Assembly: GCA_963700375.1 (NCBI GenBank)
Contig: CAVOXF010000006.1
Location: forward strand, 434,001 to 498,000
Source of the DNA: JAHEEL01 sp963700375
Lineage (GTDB): Bacteria; Actinomycetota; Acidimicrobiia; Spongiisociales; UBA5794
DNA: 64,000 bases
Direction: 5' to 3'
Under the pieces are notes generated by a model. That model searched no databases. It saw only the letters and a program-made list of their open reading frames with translations, and was not told the origin of the DNA. The translations under genes and the position numbers were made by a program. Below are positions 22,941 to 30,790 of the stretch, piece after piece. Position 1 is the first letter of the stretch, and every line of letters starts with the position of its first letter.

Positions 22941-24002
22941 TCAGTCCTCGAGGTGCGGAGCGAAGTTCCCGTTGCCCTGATCGAGATACGCACGGATGCG
23001 TGCGGCCCGCTTCGGTCCCACACCGTCGATCTGGTCGAGTTCCTCAACCGATGCGGAACGCAGACCCTGATAGGTCCCGAACCGCTTCTGGAGGCGGTTC
23101 CGAACCGAGTCCGGGATCCGTGGCACCGCGGCCAACGCCCGCACACCGCGAGGGCTCACCTCGGCATCCAGGGGCATGAGACCGAGCACTTCCCCAACCC
23201 GGGCCGTGTGATAGAGATCCTGGGTTGACATTTCGGCCAGCCGCGGCATCACCGATGAGCCACGTCGCGGCTTGCGAGACTGATAGTCCGCGTTCACGAG
23301 ATCGATGAGTTCGGGAACGCCCTCCGCCACGTCAGTGGCCTGGAGTTGGACGAGCGGCGCTTCGTCGCCAAGCTCAACGGCAATGAGGTCGAGATCGTCG
23401 GCGTGTCGAAGCACGAGCGCTGCACGCTGAATCACCATGACGGCGTCTCGCATCGTGACGATGTCGTCGATCTCGTACAGCGACAACCGCTCAACGGCGT
23501 CGTCCAGGCGGCCACGTAGGCGCTCGAGTGACTGCAGCCGGCGGTTCGCCTCGCCGAACAACGCGGGCGGCGACTTGAGTACGAAGCGCTCATCACCAAC
23601 GAAGACCACAGCGAGATCGCGACCTTCCTCACTGATGGCAAGCACCGGGAGACCCGTCTGCGAAGCGAGCCGGTCGGCAGTCCGGAACCGAGTCCCGGTC
23701 TCGTCCGTGGGAATACGCGGATCCGGGATGAAATGGACGTTGGCGCGTGAAATCGTGTTCGTCGTATCGTCGATAACGATCCCGCCATCCATCTTCGCAA
23801 GCTCGGAGATGCGCTGCGCGGTAACCGGTACATCGGCAAATCGGAATCCGCCCGTACACAGATAATCGATCTGGCTGCTCGTGCCGAGCACCATCAGTAC
23901 CCCGGTGCCATGCCGGAAGATCAGCTCAGCCGCATCGCGCAGGGTCGTGCCCGGGGCGAACCGGCGCAGAACATCGAGTCGGGGCAGCGATTGCGGTGTC
24001 AT
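22941..24002 (-). CDS. disA: DisA-like diadenylate cyclase/DNA-scanning protein with altered active-site motifs
   Basis: About 353 residues with full DisA architecture. An N-terminal DAC domain (~1-140) includes AKMDGGIVIDD and PTDETGTRFRTADRLASQTG. A helical linker follows. The C-terminal helix-hairpin-helix DNA-binding domain has VEELDQIDGVGPKRAARIRA. DisA normally makes c-di-AMP while scanning DNA. The two catalytic signatures differ from the consensus: DGA is DGG and RHR is RFR, both read directly from the codons. Activity may be reduced or lost. A TAGCCT box at 24012-24017 predicts a start at 24005, where TTG-ATG lie in tandem; the ATG at 24002 is taken. Downstream of radA, as in many actinobacteria. 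Confidence 0.9.
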   Translation of the reverse strand: MTPQSLPRLDVLRRFAPGTTLRDAAELIFRHGTGVLMVLGTSSQIDYLCTGGFRFADVPVTAQRISELAKMDGGIVIDDTTNTISRANVHFIPDPRIPTDETGTRFRTADRLASQTGLPVLAISEEGRDLAVVFVGDERFVLKSPPALFGEANRRLQSLERLRGRLDDAVERLSLYEIDDIVTMRDAVMVIQRAALVLRHADDLDLIAVELGDEAPLVQLQATDVAEGVPELIDLVNADYQSRKPRRGSSVMPRLAEMSTQDLYHTARVGEVLGLMPLDAEVSPRGVRALAAVPRIPDSVRNRLQKRFGTYQGLRSASVEELDQIDGVGPKRAARIRAYLDQGNGNFAPHLED

Positions 24003-24011
24003 CAAAGCCGC

Positions 24012-24017
24012 AGGCTA
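24012..24017 (-). promoter_or_regulatory. -10 box (TAGCCT) of disA
   Basis: Lies in the 42-bp radA-disA gap. The predicted start at 24005 coincides with a TTG, with ATG as the next codon; leaderless or nearly so. Confidence 0.5.
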
Positions 24018-24044
24018 GCCCATGCATCAACAACGTGAGAACGA

Positions 24045-25382
24045 TCAACCGCCTTGGTGCTCCCCGACGGGCACCGGTCGAATCCCGTTCCGCCCGGTTG
24101 ACCTTCCGGGGATGAGGCCGACGTCACGGAAGATGTCTGCCAACACCTGCCCGTTGTCGGCCTCGAGAACCCGTCCAACGCCGAGACGGCGACTCTCCGA
24201 GCGGCGCCGATCGGATTGATCGACCGCCCGTACCTCGCCCGTGAGGGCCACCTCACCCCAGGCGGCCACGGAACCGAGGGATACGTTCGCGACTGCCGAT
24301 CCGATCGCCAAGGCCATCGGCAGGTCGGCTGCGGGCTCCCCGATCGAGATACCGCCCATGACCGACACATAGACCTCCCGGTCGCTCATCGAAAGCCCGC
24401 AGTGGCGATTGATCGAAGCGATGACCTGATGAACCCGTGAGACGGCCAGGCCCTTCACGCTTCTGCGGGGCTGCGCGGCCTTGGTGGGCACGACGAGCGC
24501 CTGGATCTCGACCAGGAGCGAGCGGCGCCCGTCGAGGGCCGGAAACAGCACGCTGCCGGCGACCGACGTGGTCCGACTGCCGGCCAGGACGGCGCTCGGA
24601 TCGGCCAGAGGATCGAGACCTCGATCGGTCATCTCAAAAACACCGATTTCATGAACGGACCCGAATCGATTCTTGGTACCGCGGAGGAATCTGAGATTGC
24701 GGTGCACATCTCCGTCGAGCGATAGGACGACATCGACCATGTGCTCGAGACTCTTCGGACCGGCGATCGAACCGTCCTTCGTGACATGCCCGATGAGGAG
24801 CACAACGACACCACTTGCCTTCGCAGCAGCAATCAACTGGGCTGCGGCATCTCGTATGACCGTGGCCGATCCCCCGGCGCTGCCCGACACGCCGGTCACG
24901 GTCTGGATTGAATCGACAACTACCACCGGCCAGGTGCCCGAACGAATGAGGGCGCAGAGGGCATCGACGTCAGATTCGGTCGAGACGAGCAGACCATCGG
25001 CGGCCGCTCCGATGCGCCGAGCCCGCAGGCCGACTTGGCTACCTGACTCCTCACCGGTTGCAATGAGAACGCTTGATCCCGCCCCCGCGATCGCCGCGCC
25101 GATCTCGAGCACGAGCGTGGACTTCCCGACACCGGGAGCGCCACCAAGGAGCGCCACCGAGCCGGGGATCAAGCCCCCACCGAGCACGCGGTCGAATTCC
25201 GCTATCCCGGTCTTCAGGCGTCGAACCGGCACGGATGCAAGCGCCCCGACCGGCATCGGTGCCACCGGAGAGCCCGGGTCGGTTCGAGTCTCGACGACCG
25301 TGCTCGACTGGCGGCACTGAGGACAGAACCCCATCCATCGATTCGTCCGATAGGAGCAATTGGTGCATTCGTAGTCAGCCAT
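24045..25382 (-). CDS. radA: DNA repair protein RadA (Sms)
   Basis: About 445 residues. It has an N-terminal zinc finger (YECTNCSYRTNRWMGFCPQC), a RecA-like ATPase with Walker A LLGGAPGVGKSTLVLEIGA and Walker B VVVVDSIQTV, the diagnostic RadA motif GTKNRFGSVHEIGVF, and a C-terminal Lon-like domain (GGISIGEPAADLPMALAIGS). It assists branch migration of recombination intermediates. The ATG at 25382 is chosen because a TACGGT -10 box lies at 25390-25395; upstream residues in the longer reading do not belong to the family. It is followed by disA. Confidence 0.94.
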   Translation of the reverse strand: MADYECTNCSYRTNRWMGFCPQCRQSSTVVETRTDPGSPVAPMPVGALASVPVRRLKTGIAEFDRVLGGGLIPGSVALLGGAPGVGKSTLVLEIGAAIAGAGSSVLIATGEESGSQVGLRARRIGAAADGLLVSTESDVDALCALIRSGTWPVVVVDSIQTVTGVSGSAGGSATVIRDAAAQLIAAAKASGVVVLLIGHVTKDGSIAGPKSLEHMVDVVLSLDGDVHRNLRFLRGTKNRFGSVHEIGVFEMTDRGLDPLADPSAVLAGSRTTSVAGSVLFPALDGRRSLLVEIQALVVPTKAAQPRRSVKGLAVSRVHQVIASINRHCGLSMSDREVYVSVMGGISIGEPAADLPMALAIGSAVANVSLGSVAAWGEVALTGEVRAVDQSDRRRSESRRLGVGRVLEADNGQVLADIFRDVGLIPGRSTGRNGIRPVPVGEHQGG

Positions 25383-25389
25383 GGCACGC

Positions 25390-25395
25390 ACCGTA
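25390..25395 (-). promoter_or_regulatory. -10 box (TACGGT) of radA
   Basis: Predicted start at 25383, one base before the ATG at 25382. Confidence 0.5.
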
Positions 25396-25433
25396 GGAAT
25401 CGTGTGTGACACAAAAGGGACGCCCGATCCCGA

Positions 25434-25553
25434 TTATCGACGCCAGAACCACCAGTAGACGGCGCCTGCGATCAAGGCCACGAGGAACAACGCTCCGAGG
25501 ATGTTCCCCACGGACCACGGCTCAGCAACGCGAACAACGGCAATACACGGCAT
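25434..25553 (-). CDS. 39-residue single-pass membrane protein
   Basis: A short gene that a length cut-off would miss. It begins MPCIAVVRVAEPWSV, continues with the hydrophobic helix GNILGALFLVALIAGAVYWW and ends FWRR before TAA at 25434. The positive C-terminal end implies the C-terminus faces the cytoplasm. A TATTGT -10 box (25561-25566) predicts a start at 25554, one base before the ATG, the same layout as neighbouring genes; this is the main support. The protein is not recognised. It is divergent from the zinc-ribbon protein at 25600 and upstream of radA. Confidence 0.55.
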   Translation of the reverse strand: MPCIAVVRVAEPWSVGNILGALFLVALIAGAVYWWFWRR

Positions 25554-25560
25554 TCGTGCC

Positions 25561-25566
25561 ACAATA
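25561..25566 (-). promoter_or_regulatory. -10 box (TATTGT) for the small membrane protein
   Basis: Spacing to the ATG at 25553 matches the leaderless pattern seen elsewhere in the window. Confidence 0.45.
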
Positions 25567-25599
25567 CCTGGACACAGACCGCTGAGAGAATGTGACCGG

Positions 25600-26469
25600 A
25601 TGGATCAGGACAAGCCCGACTTCGACGACCTGTTCGAGCCGTTCGAGCTTGGGGAGGCGCCGCCAGAGACAGAAGCACCCCGCCGCCAGCCGGCACCGCC
25701 TCCCGCCACGACGGACAGCCACGACTTTGTCACGGCTGATCAGCCACCGGTTGCGCCGCGCCCAACAACGACGTGTCCCTCCTGCGGTGCCCAGAACCCG
25801 GACTACAACCGGCATTGTGAGCAGTGCGGCGCACGCCTGAGCCAGGATCCACTTCCGGTCGCTCCCGCCCCGACCCTGCGAACGTCACCCGGAGGGCGCG
25901 CGCTCGGCGTGCTCGTGGCTGTTGTCCTCTTCGTGGGCCTCGCCGCACTGATCTTCAACGTGTTCCGCGGTGGCGACGACACGGCGGCATCCTCCACCAC
26001 GTCGTCGACAAGCACCACCATTCCGGTTGCAGTAGTCGAGGTCTTCCCGAGTTCCGTTGAAGCGAGTTCGTCTCTGACCGGTCATGAGCCGGAACACCTC
26101 ATCGACGGCGATCCCGAAACCGACTGGAACGACGACGGCGCACGCGGCGTCGACGCACAACTGCGATTCACCTTTGCCGAGCAAGTCCGGATCACCGAGA
26201 TCGAAGTGCAGAACCTGATCGACGACGACCGGTTCAAGAAGAACTACAAGATCCAGGGATACCTGATTACAACGGACGACCTCGAGATCGAAATCTCGGG
26301 GCGGCTCACGAACACGAACGACCCCCAACGCATCCCGATCGCAAGCCTCGGCACCACTGAACTCGTGATCGAGGTGAAGAGCACCTACCCTGCGGAACCC
26401 GCGGGCGACCGCCCGCCGTTCAACGAGCTGGCCCTGCAAGCGGTACGATTCTTCGGGAGTAGTGGCTGA
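25600..26469 (+). CDS. Zinc-ribbon, single-TM protein with extracellular discoidin-like domain
   Basis: 289 residues. The N-terminus is acidic and Pro-rich. A zinc ribbon follows (TCPSCGAQNPDYNRHCEQCG, four Cys), then one transmembrane helix (ALGVLVAVVLFVGLAALIFN, ~residues 103-125) and a Ser/Thr-rich spacer. The outer domain (HLIDGDPETDWNDDG, VDAQLRFTFAEQVRITEIEV, NELALQAVRFFG) resembles the discoidin/F5-8C-like, NADase-type glycan-binding domain. Topology: ribbon inside, carbohydrate-binding-like domain outside. Such proteins may sense or bind wall glycans, but no enzyme motif is present. The ATG at 25600 fits the compact N-terminus; the longer reading from 25501 would overlap the divergent small gene. 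Confidence 0.78.
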   Translation: MDQDKPDFDDLFEPFELGEAPPETEAPRRQPAPPPATTDSHDFVTADQPPVAPRPTTTCPSCGAQNPDYNRHCEQCGARLSQDPLPVAPAPTLRTSPGGRALGVLVAVVLFVGLAALIFNVFRGGDDTAASSTTSSTSTTIPVAVVEVFPSSVEASSSLTGHEPEHLIDGDPETDWNDDGARGVDAQLRFTFAEQVRITEIEVQNLIDDDRFKKNYKIQGYLITTDDLEIEISGRLTNTNDPQRIPIASLGTTELVIEVKSTYPAEPAGDRPPFNELALQAVRFFGSSG

Positions 26470-26754
26470 TCGAGTTGCCAGATGCCGAAGACTCCGGCTC
26501 CCGGCAACCAGGTATCAGATCGAACGCGTCGGTCGCGTCTCCGCATATAGCGACGCTGCCTCGACGCGGTGGCCGTTGCACCCCCTCACGAGCGTGCCGA
26601 CGCCCGAATGTGCGATCGGATGACCGCGACGGCACCGCAGGACGAAGGAGAACCCCGGCCAGGTGAGAGACGGGGTCTTCTCTCGGCTGGTAGCTGGAAG
26701 CTGGTAGCTTCTTCCGGGCGACGGGCGACGGCCGCCGGCCGACCGTCGATTCCC
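26470..26754. other. Convergent intergenic region with hairpin and small repeats
   Basis: No gene seen. ACCCCG and CGGGGT (about 26653-26678) can form a 6-bp stem followed by a TC-rich run, a weak terminator for the + gene. The decamer GCTGGTAGCT occurs twice at about 26683-26710, and a GC-rich palindromic tract (GGCCGCCGGCC) follows near 26730. The last two motifs echo the intergenic region near 43740-43830. Confidence 0.4.
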
Positions 26755-28047
26755 CTACACCGCTTCTCCCTTGCGGTATCTCAGGCCATCGGCCGCAGGC
26801 ATACGCAGACGCTGGGTCGCCAGGGACAGAACCAGCAGGGTCACGAGGTATGGCAGAGCGGCGACCACTTGCGTGGGGACGGAATCCGTCATGAGATACC
26901 AGCCGAGGAAGAATGCCGCAGCGACTCCCTGGATGATCGCGGCCGTCACCTTGCCCTTCGTGACCGACCACACGGCCATCATCGCGAGTGCGATGGCGGC
27001 GACCAGCAGGAGTGCATGGACGGCCTCCCCTTGCCGCAGGCTCAACGCGTCGGCATAACCGAATACAGAGGCACCCGCGGCGACACCGAACGGATACCAG
27101 TTCCCGAAGATCAGCGCAGCGAGGCCGATGAAGCCTCGCCCGGCCGTCATGCCCTCTCGATAGATCCCGGCCTGGACGACCACCAGATAGGCGCCGCCGA
27201 GACCGGCGAGCGCTCCGGAGATCACCACTCCGTAGTACTTCATCCGGAGCACACGAACGCCGAGGGACTCTGCCGCGTACGGGTTCTCACCGCACGACCG
27301 GAGCCGGAGACCCCACGCTGTGCGCCACAGCAACCACCAGGTCGCGGGAATGATCAACAACGCAACCAGCGTTAGCCACGACATCTTCGTCGTGAATCCG
27401 GCGAGAAGACCGGCGACGTCCGATATGAAGAAGATCGCTCGATCCTCGATCCAGTTGAGCGCGTCCGATATCAACGGGACGTCGAAGGTACCGATCTGTG
27501 ATTGGATCCTCGGTGACTGTGTGGCGCCTCCTCCCGAATCTGGGCTGTAAACGACAACCGAGAGGAAGCGCATCGCGCCGGCCGCGAGGATGTTGATCGC
27601 GACACCCGACACGATGTGGTCAACGGCGAACGTGACCGTGGCAATGGCGTGGATGAGCCCGAAGATCGCTCCACCGAAGATGCCGAAGGCGACGCCGTAC
27701 CATGGGCCGAACTGCCAACCGGCCCATGCACCGAACCACGTTCCGGCGACCATCATGCCCTCGAGGCCGATGTTCACAACACCGGAACGCTCCGAGAAGA
27801 GGCCGCCAAGACCGGCGAGCATGATCGGGATCGCAAGGCGGATCGCCGCCGCCCACGTACCGGAGGATGTCAGCTCCGTGGTGCCGGCGATCGCCTGCAC
27901 GATTGACAGCAGCAGGATGCCCGCAAGGGCGAGTCCGGTGTACCGCAGCGCTCGCGACTCGAGCAGCGACGGCTTGGCGTCGATATCCGGCTCGTATTCG
28001 GCGCTATCCGGAAGCCGGGAGTCTGAGTCGTCGAGACGGCCCGTCAT
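26755..28047 (-). CDS. ABC transporter permease, BMP/nucleoside family (second permease)
   Basis: 430 residues with about ten hydrophobic segments. It belongs to the branched-chain-amino-acid/ribose-type permease superfamily, in the subgroup that pairs with BMP-family binding proteins. Characteristic stretches are LRIPIMLAGLGGLFSERSGV-like residues, NIGLEGMMVAGTWFGAW, GVAINILAAGAMRF and AESLGVRVLRMKYYGVVISG. It probably imports nucleosides together with the proteins encoded at 28044-31948. The ATG overlaps the stop of the first permease as ATGA. Last gene of the operon. Confidence 0.88.
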   Translation of the reverse strand: MTGRLDDSDSRLPDSAEYEPDIDAKPSLLESRALRYTGLALAGILLLSIVQAIAGTTELTSSGTWAAAIRLAIPIMLAGLGGLFSERSGVVNIGLEGMMVAGTWFGAWAGWQFGPWYGVAFGIFGGAIFGLIHAIATVTFAVDHIVSGVAINILAAGAMRFLSVVVYSPDSGGGATQSPRIQSQIGTFDVPLISDALNWIEDRAIFFISDVAGLLAGFTTKMSWLTLVALLIIPATWWLLWRTAWGLRLRSCGENPYAAESLGVRVLRMKYYGVVISGALAGLGGAYLVVVQAGIYREGMTAGRGFIGLAALIFGNWYPFGVAAGASVFGYADALSLRQGEAVHALLLVAAIALAMMAVWSVTKGKVTAAIIQGVAAAFFLGWYLMTDSVPTQVVAALPYLVTLLVLSLATQRLRMPAADGLRYRKGEAV

Positions 28048-29171
28048 GCTGACACCTCCTCTCCCACACCTTCACTATCCATTGACCGAGTTGCATCGGC
28101 CGCAGCTTTGACCTCGCGCCGTTCGATCATCCGGTTGACAACCTCGTAGGCGACGACCACGGCGAGCACGACGACACCTTGCATGATCTGGACGACTTCC
28201 TTTGGCGTGTCCTCGAGGTCGAGGATCAGCGCCGATCGTTCCATGAAGCCGAAGAGGAGCGCACCGAGTGCCATGCCGACCGCACTGTTGCGACCAAGCA
28301 GGGCAACTGCGATTCCCGTGAAGCCGAAGTTCCTCGGGAAATCCTGGGTGTAGGAGTGCATGTTGCCGAACATCGTCGACAGTCCGACCATGCCGGCAAC
28401 CCCACCGGAGATGAGCATCGTGGTGAGGATCATCTTCTTCGGAGCCACGCCACTCAGTCGGGCCGCACCCGGGTTCATGCCCGATGCACGTAGCTCGAAG
28501 CCGAACCGCGTGCGCTTCACGAGCAGGTAGTAGAAGATCCCGATCCCGATCGCCACGAACAAGAATCCCTGGAGGGCGATCCCACCCGGTTCGCTGAACC
28601 CGAACATCGTGAAGAGCCAGTTCAAATCGGGGATCTGGCCCGACTCCGGAAACGTCGGAGTCTTGAGATTGAGAGACGTCGGATCATCCCGGAACCAGTT
28701 GGACAGGAGATACGCGATCACACTGAACGCGATGAAGTTCAGCATGATCGTGGAAATGACCTCGTGCACCCCTCTGGTGATCTTCAGGAACCCGGCGATG
28801 CCGGCCCAGATCGCACCCACGAAGACTGCGACCAAGATGACGACGGCGATATGCAGTGGCTGCCAAAGACCGATGTTTCCACCCACCCATCCGGCGAACA
28901 GAGCAGCGAGCAGGTACTGGCCCTCAACACCGATGTTGAACAGCCCCATCTGGAAGCCGACCGCCACCGCAACGGCGGCGACATACAGCGGGATAGCCCG
29001 GTTGATGATCGACGCAACTGACGTCGATGTGGTGGCAAAGTCCCACATCGAACTGAACGCATCGATCGGGTTGCGACCGACGGCCAACAAGGCGATCGAC
29101 GCCACAATGAGCGCGAAGATGATCGCCGAAGCTGGAGCGAGCAGCGAGAGAAGCATCTTGCGAATGTTCAT
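28044..29171 (-). CDS. ABC transporter permease, BMP/nucleoside family (first permease)
   Basis: 375 residues with about ten transmembrane segments. MNIRKMLLSLLAPASAIIFA opens the protein. FNIGVEGQYLLAALFAGWVG, GVHEVISTIMLNFIAFSV and GFELRASGMNPGAARLSGV are typical of YufP-type permeases of BMP-dependent nucleoside importers. The C-terminus is a charged cytoplasmic tail. ATGA overlaps link it to the ATPase upstream and to the second permease downstream, so translation of all three is coupled. Confidence 0.9.
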   Translation of the reverse strand: MNIRKMLLSLLAPASAIIFALIVASIALLAVGRNPIDAFSSMWDFATTSTSVASIINRAIPLYVAAVAVAVGFQMGLFNIGVEGQYLLAALFAGWVGGNIGLWQPLHIAVVILVAVFVGAIWAGIAGFLKITRGVHEVISTIMLNFIAFSVIAYLLSNWFRDDPTSLNLKTPTFPESGQIPDLNWLFTMFGFSEPGGIALQGFLFVAIGIGIFYYLLVKRTRFGFELRASGMNPGAARLSGVAPKKMILTTMLISGGVAGMVGLSTMFGNMHSYTQDFPRNFGFTGIAVALLGRNSAVGMALGALLFGFMERSALILDLEDTPKEVVQIMQGVVVLAVVVAYEVVNRMIERREVKAAADATRSMDSEGVGEEVSA

Positions 29172-30697
29172 GATGCCGCCTCCACCTCAACGCCGGTCAT
29201 ATACGAGCCCAACTCTTCAGGCGTGACCGTGAGCGGGTCGAGATCCGCCACGATCCGGCCGCCGTAGATCACGAGAAGCCGGTCGGAGAGGCCGATCAGC
29301 TCCTCGAGGTCGGCACTGATCAGCAGCACAGCAAGGCCGTTCTTCCTCGCATCCCTGAGTTCATCCCAGATGGCCGCCTGGGCCCCGACGTCGATACCGC
29401 GCGTGGGGTGTGATGCAATCAGCGCATGAGGATTGGCAATCATCTCCTTGCCCACGATGAGCTTCTGCTGATTCCCGCCGGAGAGTGCAAGCGCCACCGT
29501 GTCGGGGCCGGGTGTCTTGACATCGAACCGTTTGATGATGTCATTCGTCCGCTCGCGCGCCCCTTTTCGGTTGATCCACGGTCCCTTGGCAAAAGGCTCC
29601 ACCGTCTGATGGCCAAGCATCGCGTTCTCCCACAGTGGCGACTGGAGCAGTAGTCCCTGGCGGTGTCGGTCTGCCGGGATGATGCCGATGCCGTCTTCTC
29701 GACGACGTTTCGTCGACCAGTCGGCGATGTCGTCACCCTTGAAGACCACACTTCCGCTGGAGATTGAGCGGATCCCCATCAGTGCATCCGTGAGTTCGGC
29801 CTGGCCGTTGCCCTCGACACCCGCGATCCCAACGATCTCGCCCTGGTGAATATCGAACGTGACATCGTCGAGCAAGGTGCGTCCATCCTCCGACAGCGCG
29901 GTCAATCCCTGCACGGACAACTCGATGATGTCGGTGACCGTCGAATCTGTCGTTTCAGGGGTTGGCAGCTCGGATCCGACCATCAGCTCGGCGAGTTGGC
30001 TCGCGTCGACGTCGGCCGGGCTCACGGTCGCGACCGTGCGCCCACCACGCATGACCGTGATCGAGTCGGCGATCGCCAGGACTTCATCGAGATGGTGCGA
30101 GATGAAGATGATCGTGTGGCCCTCCGATGTCATCTCCCGGAGATTGTCGAACAGCTCGTCGACCTCCTGGGGCACCAGAACGGCGGTCGGCTCGTCGAGG
30201 ATGAGGATCTTGGCACCGCGATACAGCACCTTCACGATCTCCACGCGCTGGCGCTCGCCGACCGTGAGTTCCTCGACAAGGGCGTCGGGTTCCAGGTCGA
30301 TGCCATAGGCGTCGCCGATCTCGTTGATGCGATCACGACCGGCCGCAAAGTCGATCTGTGCTCCCTTTGTCGGCTCGTCGCCGAGAATGATGTTCTCGAG
30401 CACTGTGAAGTTGTCCGCGAGCATGAAATGCTGATGCACCATGCCGATGCCCTCGGCGATGGCATCTTTCGGTGTCTTGAAGTGGACCGTCTTGCCACCA
30501 ACCTTGATGGTTCCCTCATCCGGCGCCTGCATGCCGTAGAGGATCTTCATCAGCGTGGACTTCCCCGCGCCATTCTCCCCGACGATCGCGTGGATCTCCC
30601 CGACGCCGACCGAGAGATTCACGTCCTCGTTGGCGATAACGCCGGGAAACGTCTTGGTGATATCCGCTAACTCGACAGCTTGCGACTCGTCCTTCAC
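29168..30697 (-). CDS. ABC transporter ATP-binding protein (two ABC domains), BMP/nucleoside family
   Basis: 509 residues containing two ABC cassettes, as in ribose/nucleoside importers. Domain 1 has Walker A AIVGENGAGKSTLMKILYG, signature VGERQRVEIVKVLYRGAKIL and Walker B LDEPTAVL. Domain 2 has the degenerate VGIAGVEGNGQAELTDALMG and signature ALSGGNQQKLIVGKEM, the usual asymmetry in this family. The start is GTG at 30697 with AGGAG about 8 bases upstream. It powers the importer formed by the two permeases and the lipoprotein at 30791-31948. Confidence 0.92.
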   Translation of the reverse strand: MKDESQAVELADITKTFPGVIANEDVNLSVGVGEIHAIVGENGAGKSTLMKILYGMQAPDEGTIKVGGKTVHFKTPKDAIAEGIGMVHQHFMLADNFTVLENIILGDEPTKGAQIDFAAGRDRINEIGDAYGIDLEPDALVEELTVGERQRVEIVKVLYRGAKILILDEPTAVLVPQEVDELFDNLREMTSEGHTIIFISHHLDEVLAIADSITVMRGGRTVATVSPADVDASQLAELMVGSELPTPETTDSTVTDIIELSVQGLTALSEDGRTLLDDVTFDIHQGEIVGIAGVEGNGQAELTDALMGIRSISSGSVVFKGDDIADWSTKRRREDGIGIIPADRHRQGLLLQSPLWENAMLGHQTVEPFAKGPWINRKGARERTNDIIKRFDVKTPGPDTVALALSGGNQQKLIVGKEMIANPHALIASHPTRGIDVGAQAAIWDELRDARKNGLAVLLISADLEELIGLSDRLLVIYGGRIVADLDPLTVTPEELGSYMTGVEVEAAS

Positions 30698-30735
30698 CGG
30701 TGAGCTCCTCGCTTCCGAAATGCTGCGTGCAACAA

Positions 30736-30767
30736 GTTGGGCCCGAGGCTAGCGCCTCGGGCCCAAC
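30736..30767 (-). terminator. Perfect 14-bp stem-loop between bmpA and its ABC ATPase
   Basis: The arms GTTGGGCCCGAGGC and GCCTCGGGCCCAAC flank a 4-base loop. No strong T-run follows. It lies in the 93-bp gap after the binding-protein gene, where a stem-loop commonly cuts downstream transcription or protects the upstream message so that binding protein exceeds transporter. Confidence 0.7.
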
Positions 30768-30790
30768 CTTATCTAGTTGAGTGGGGAGTC

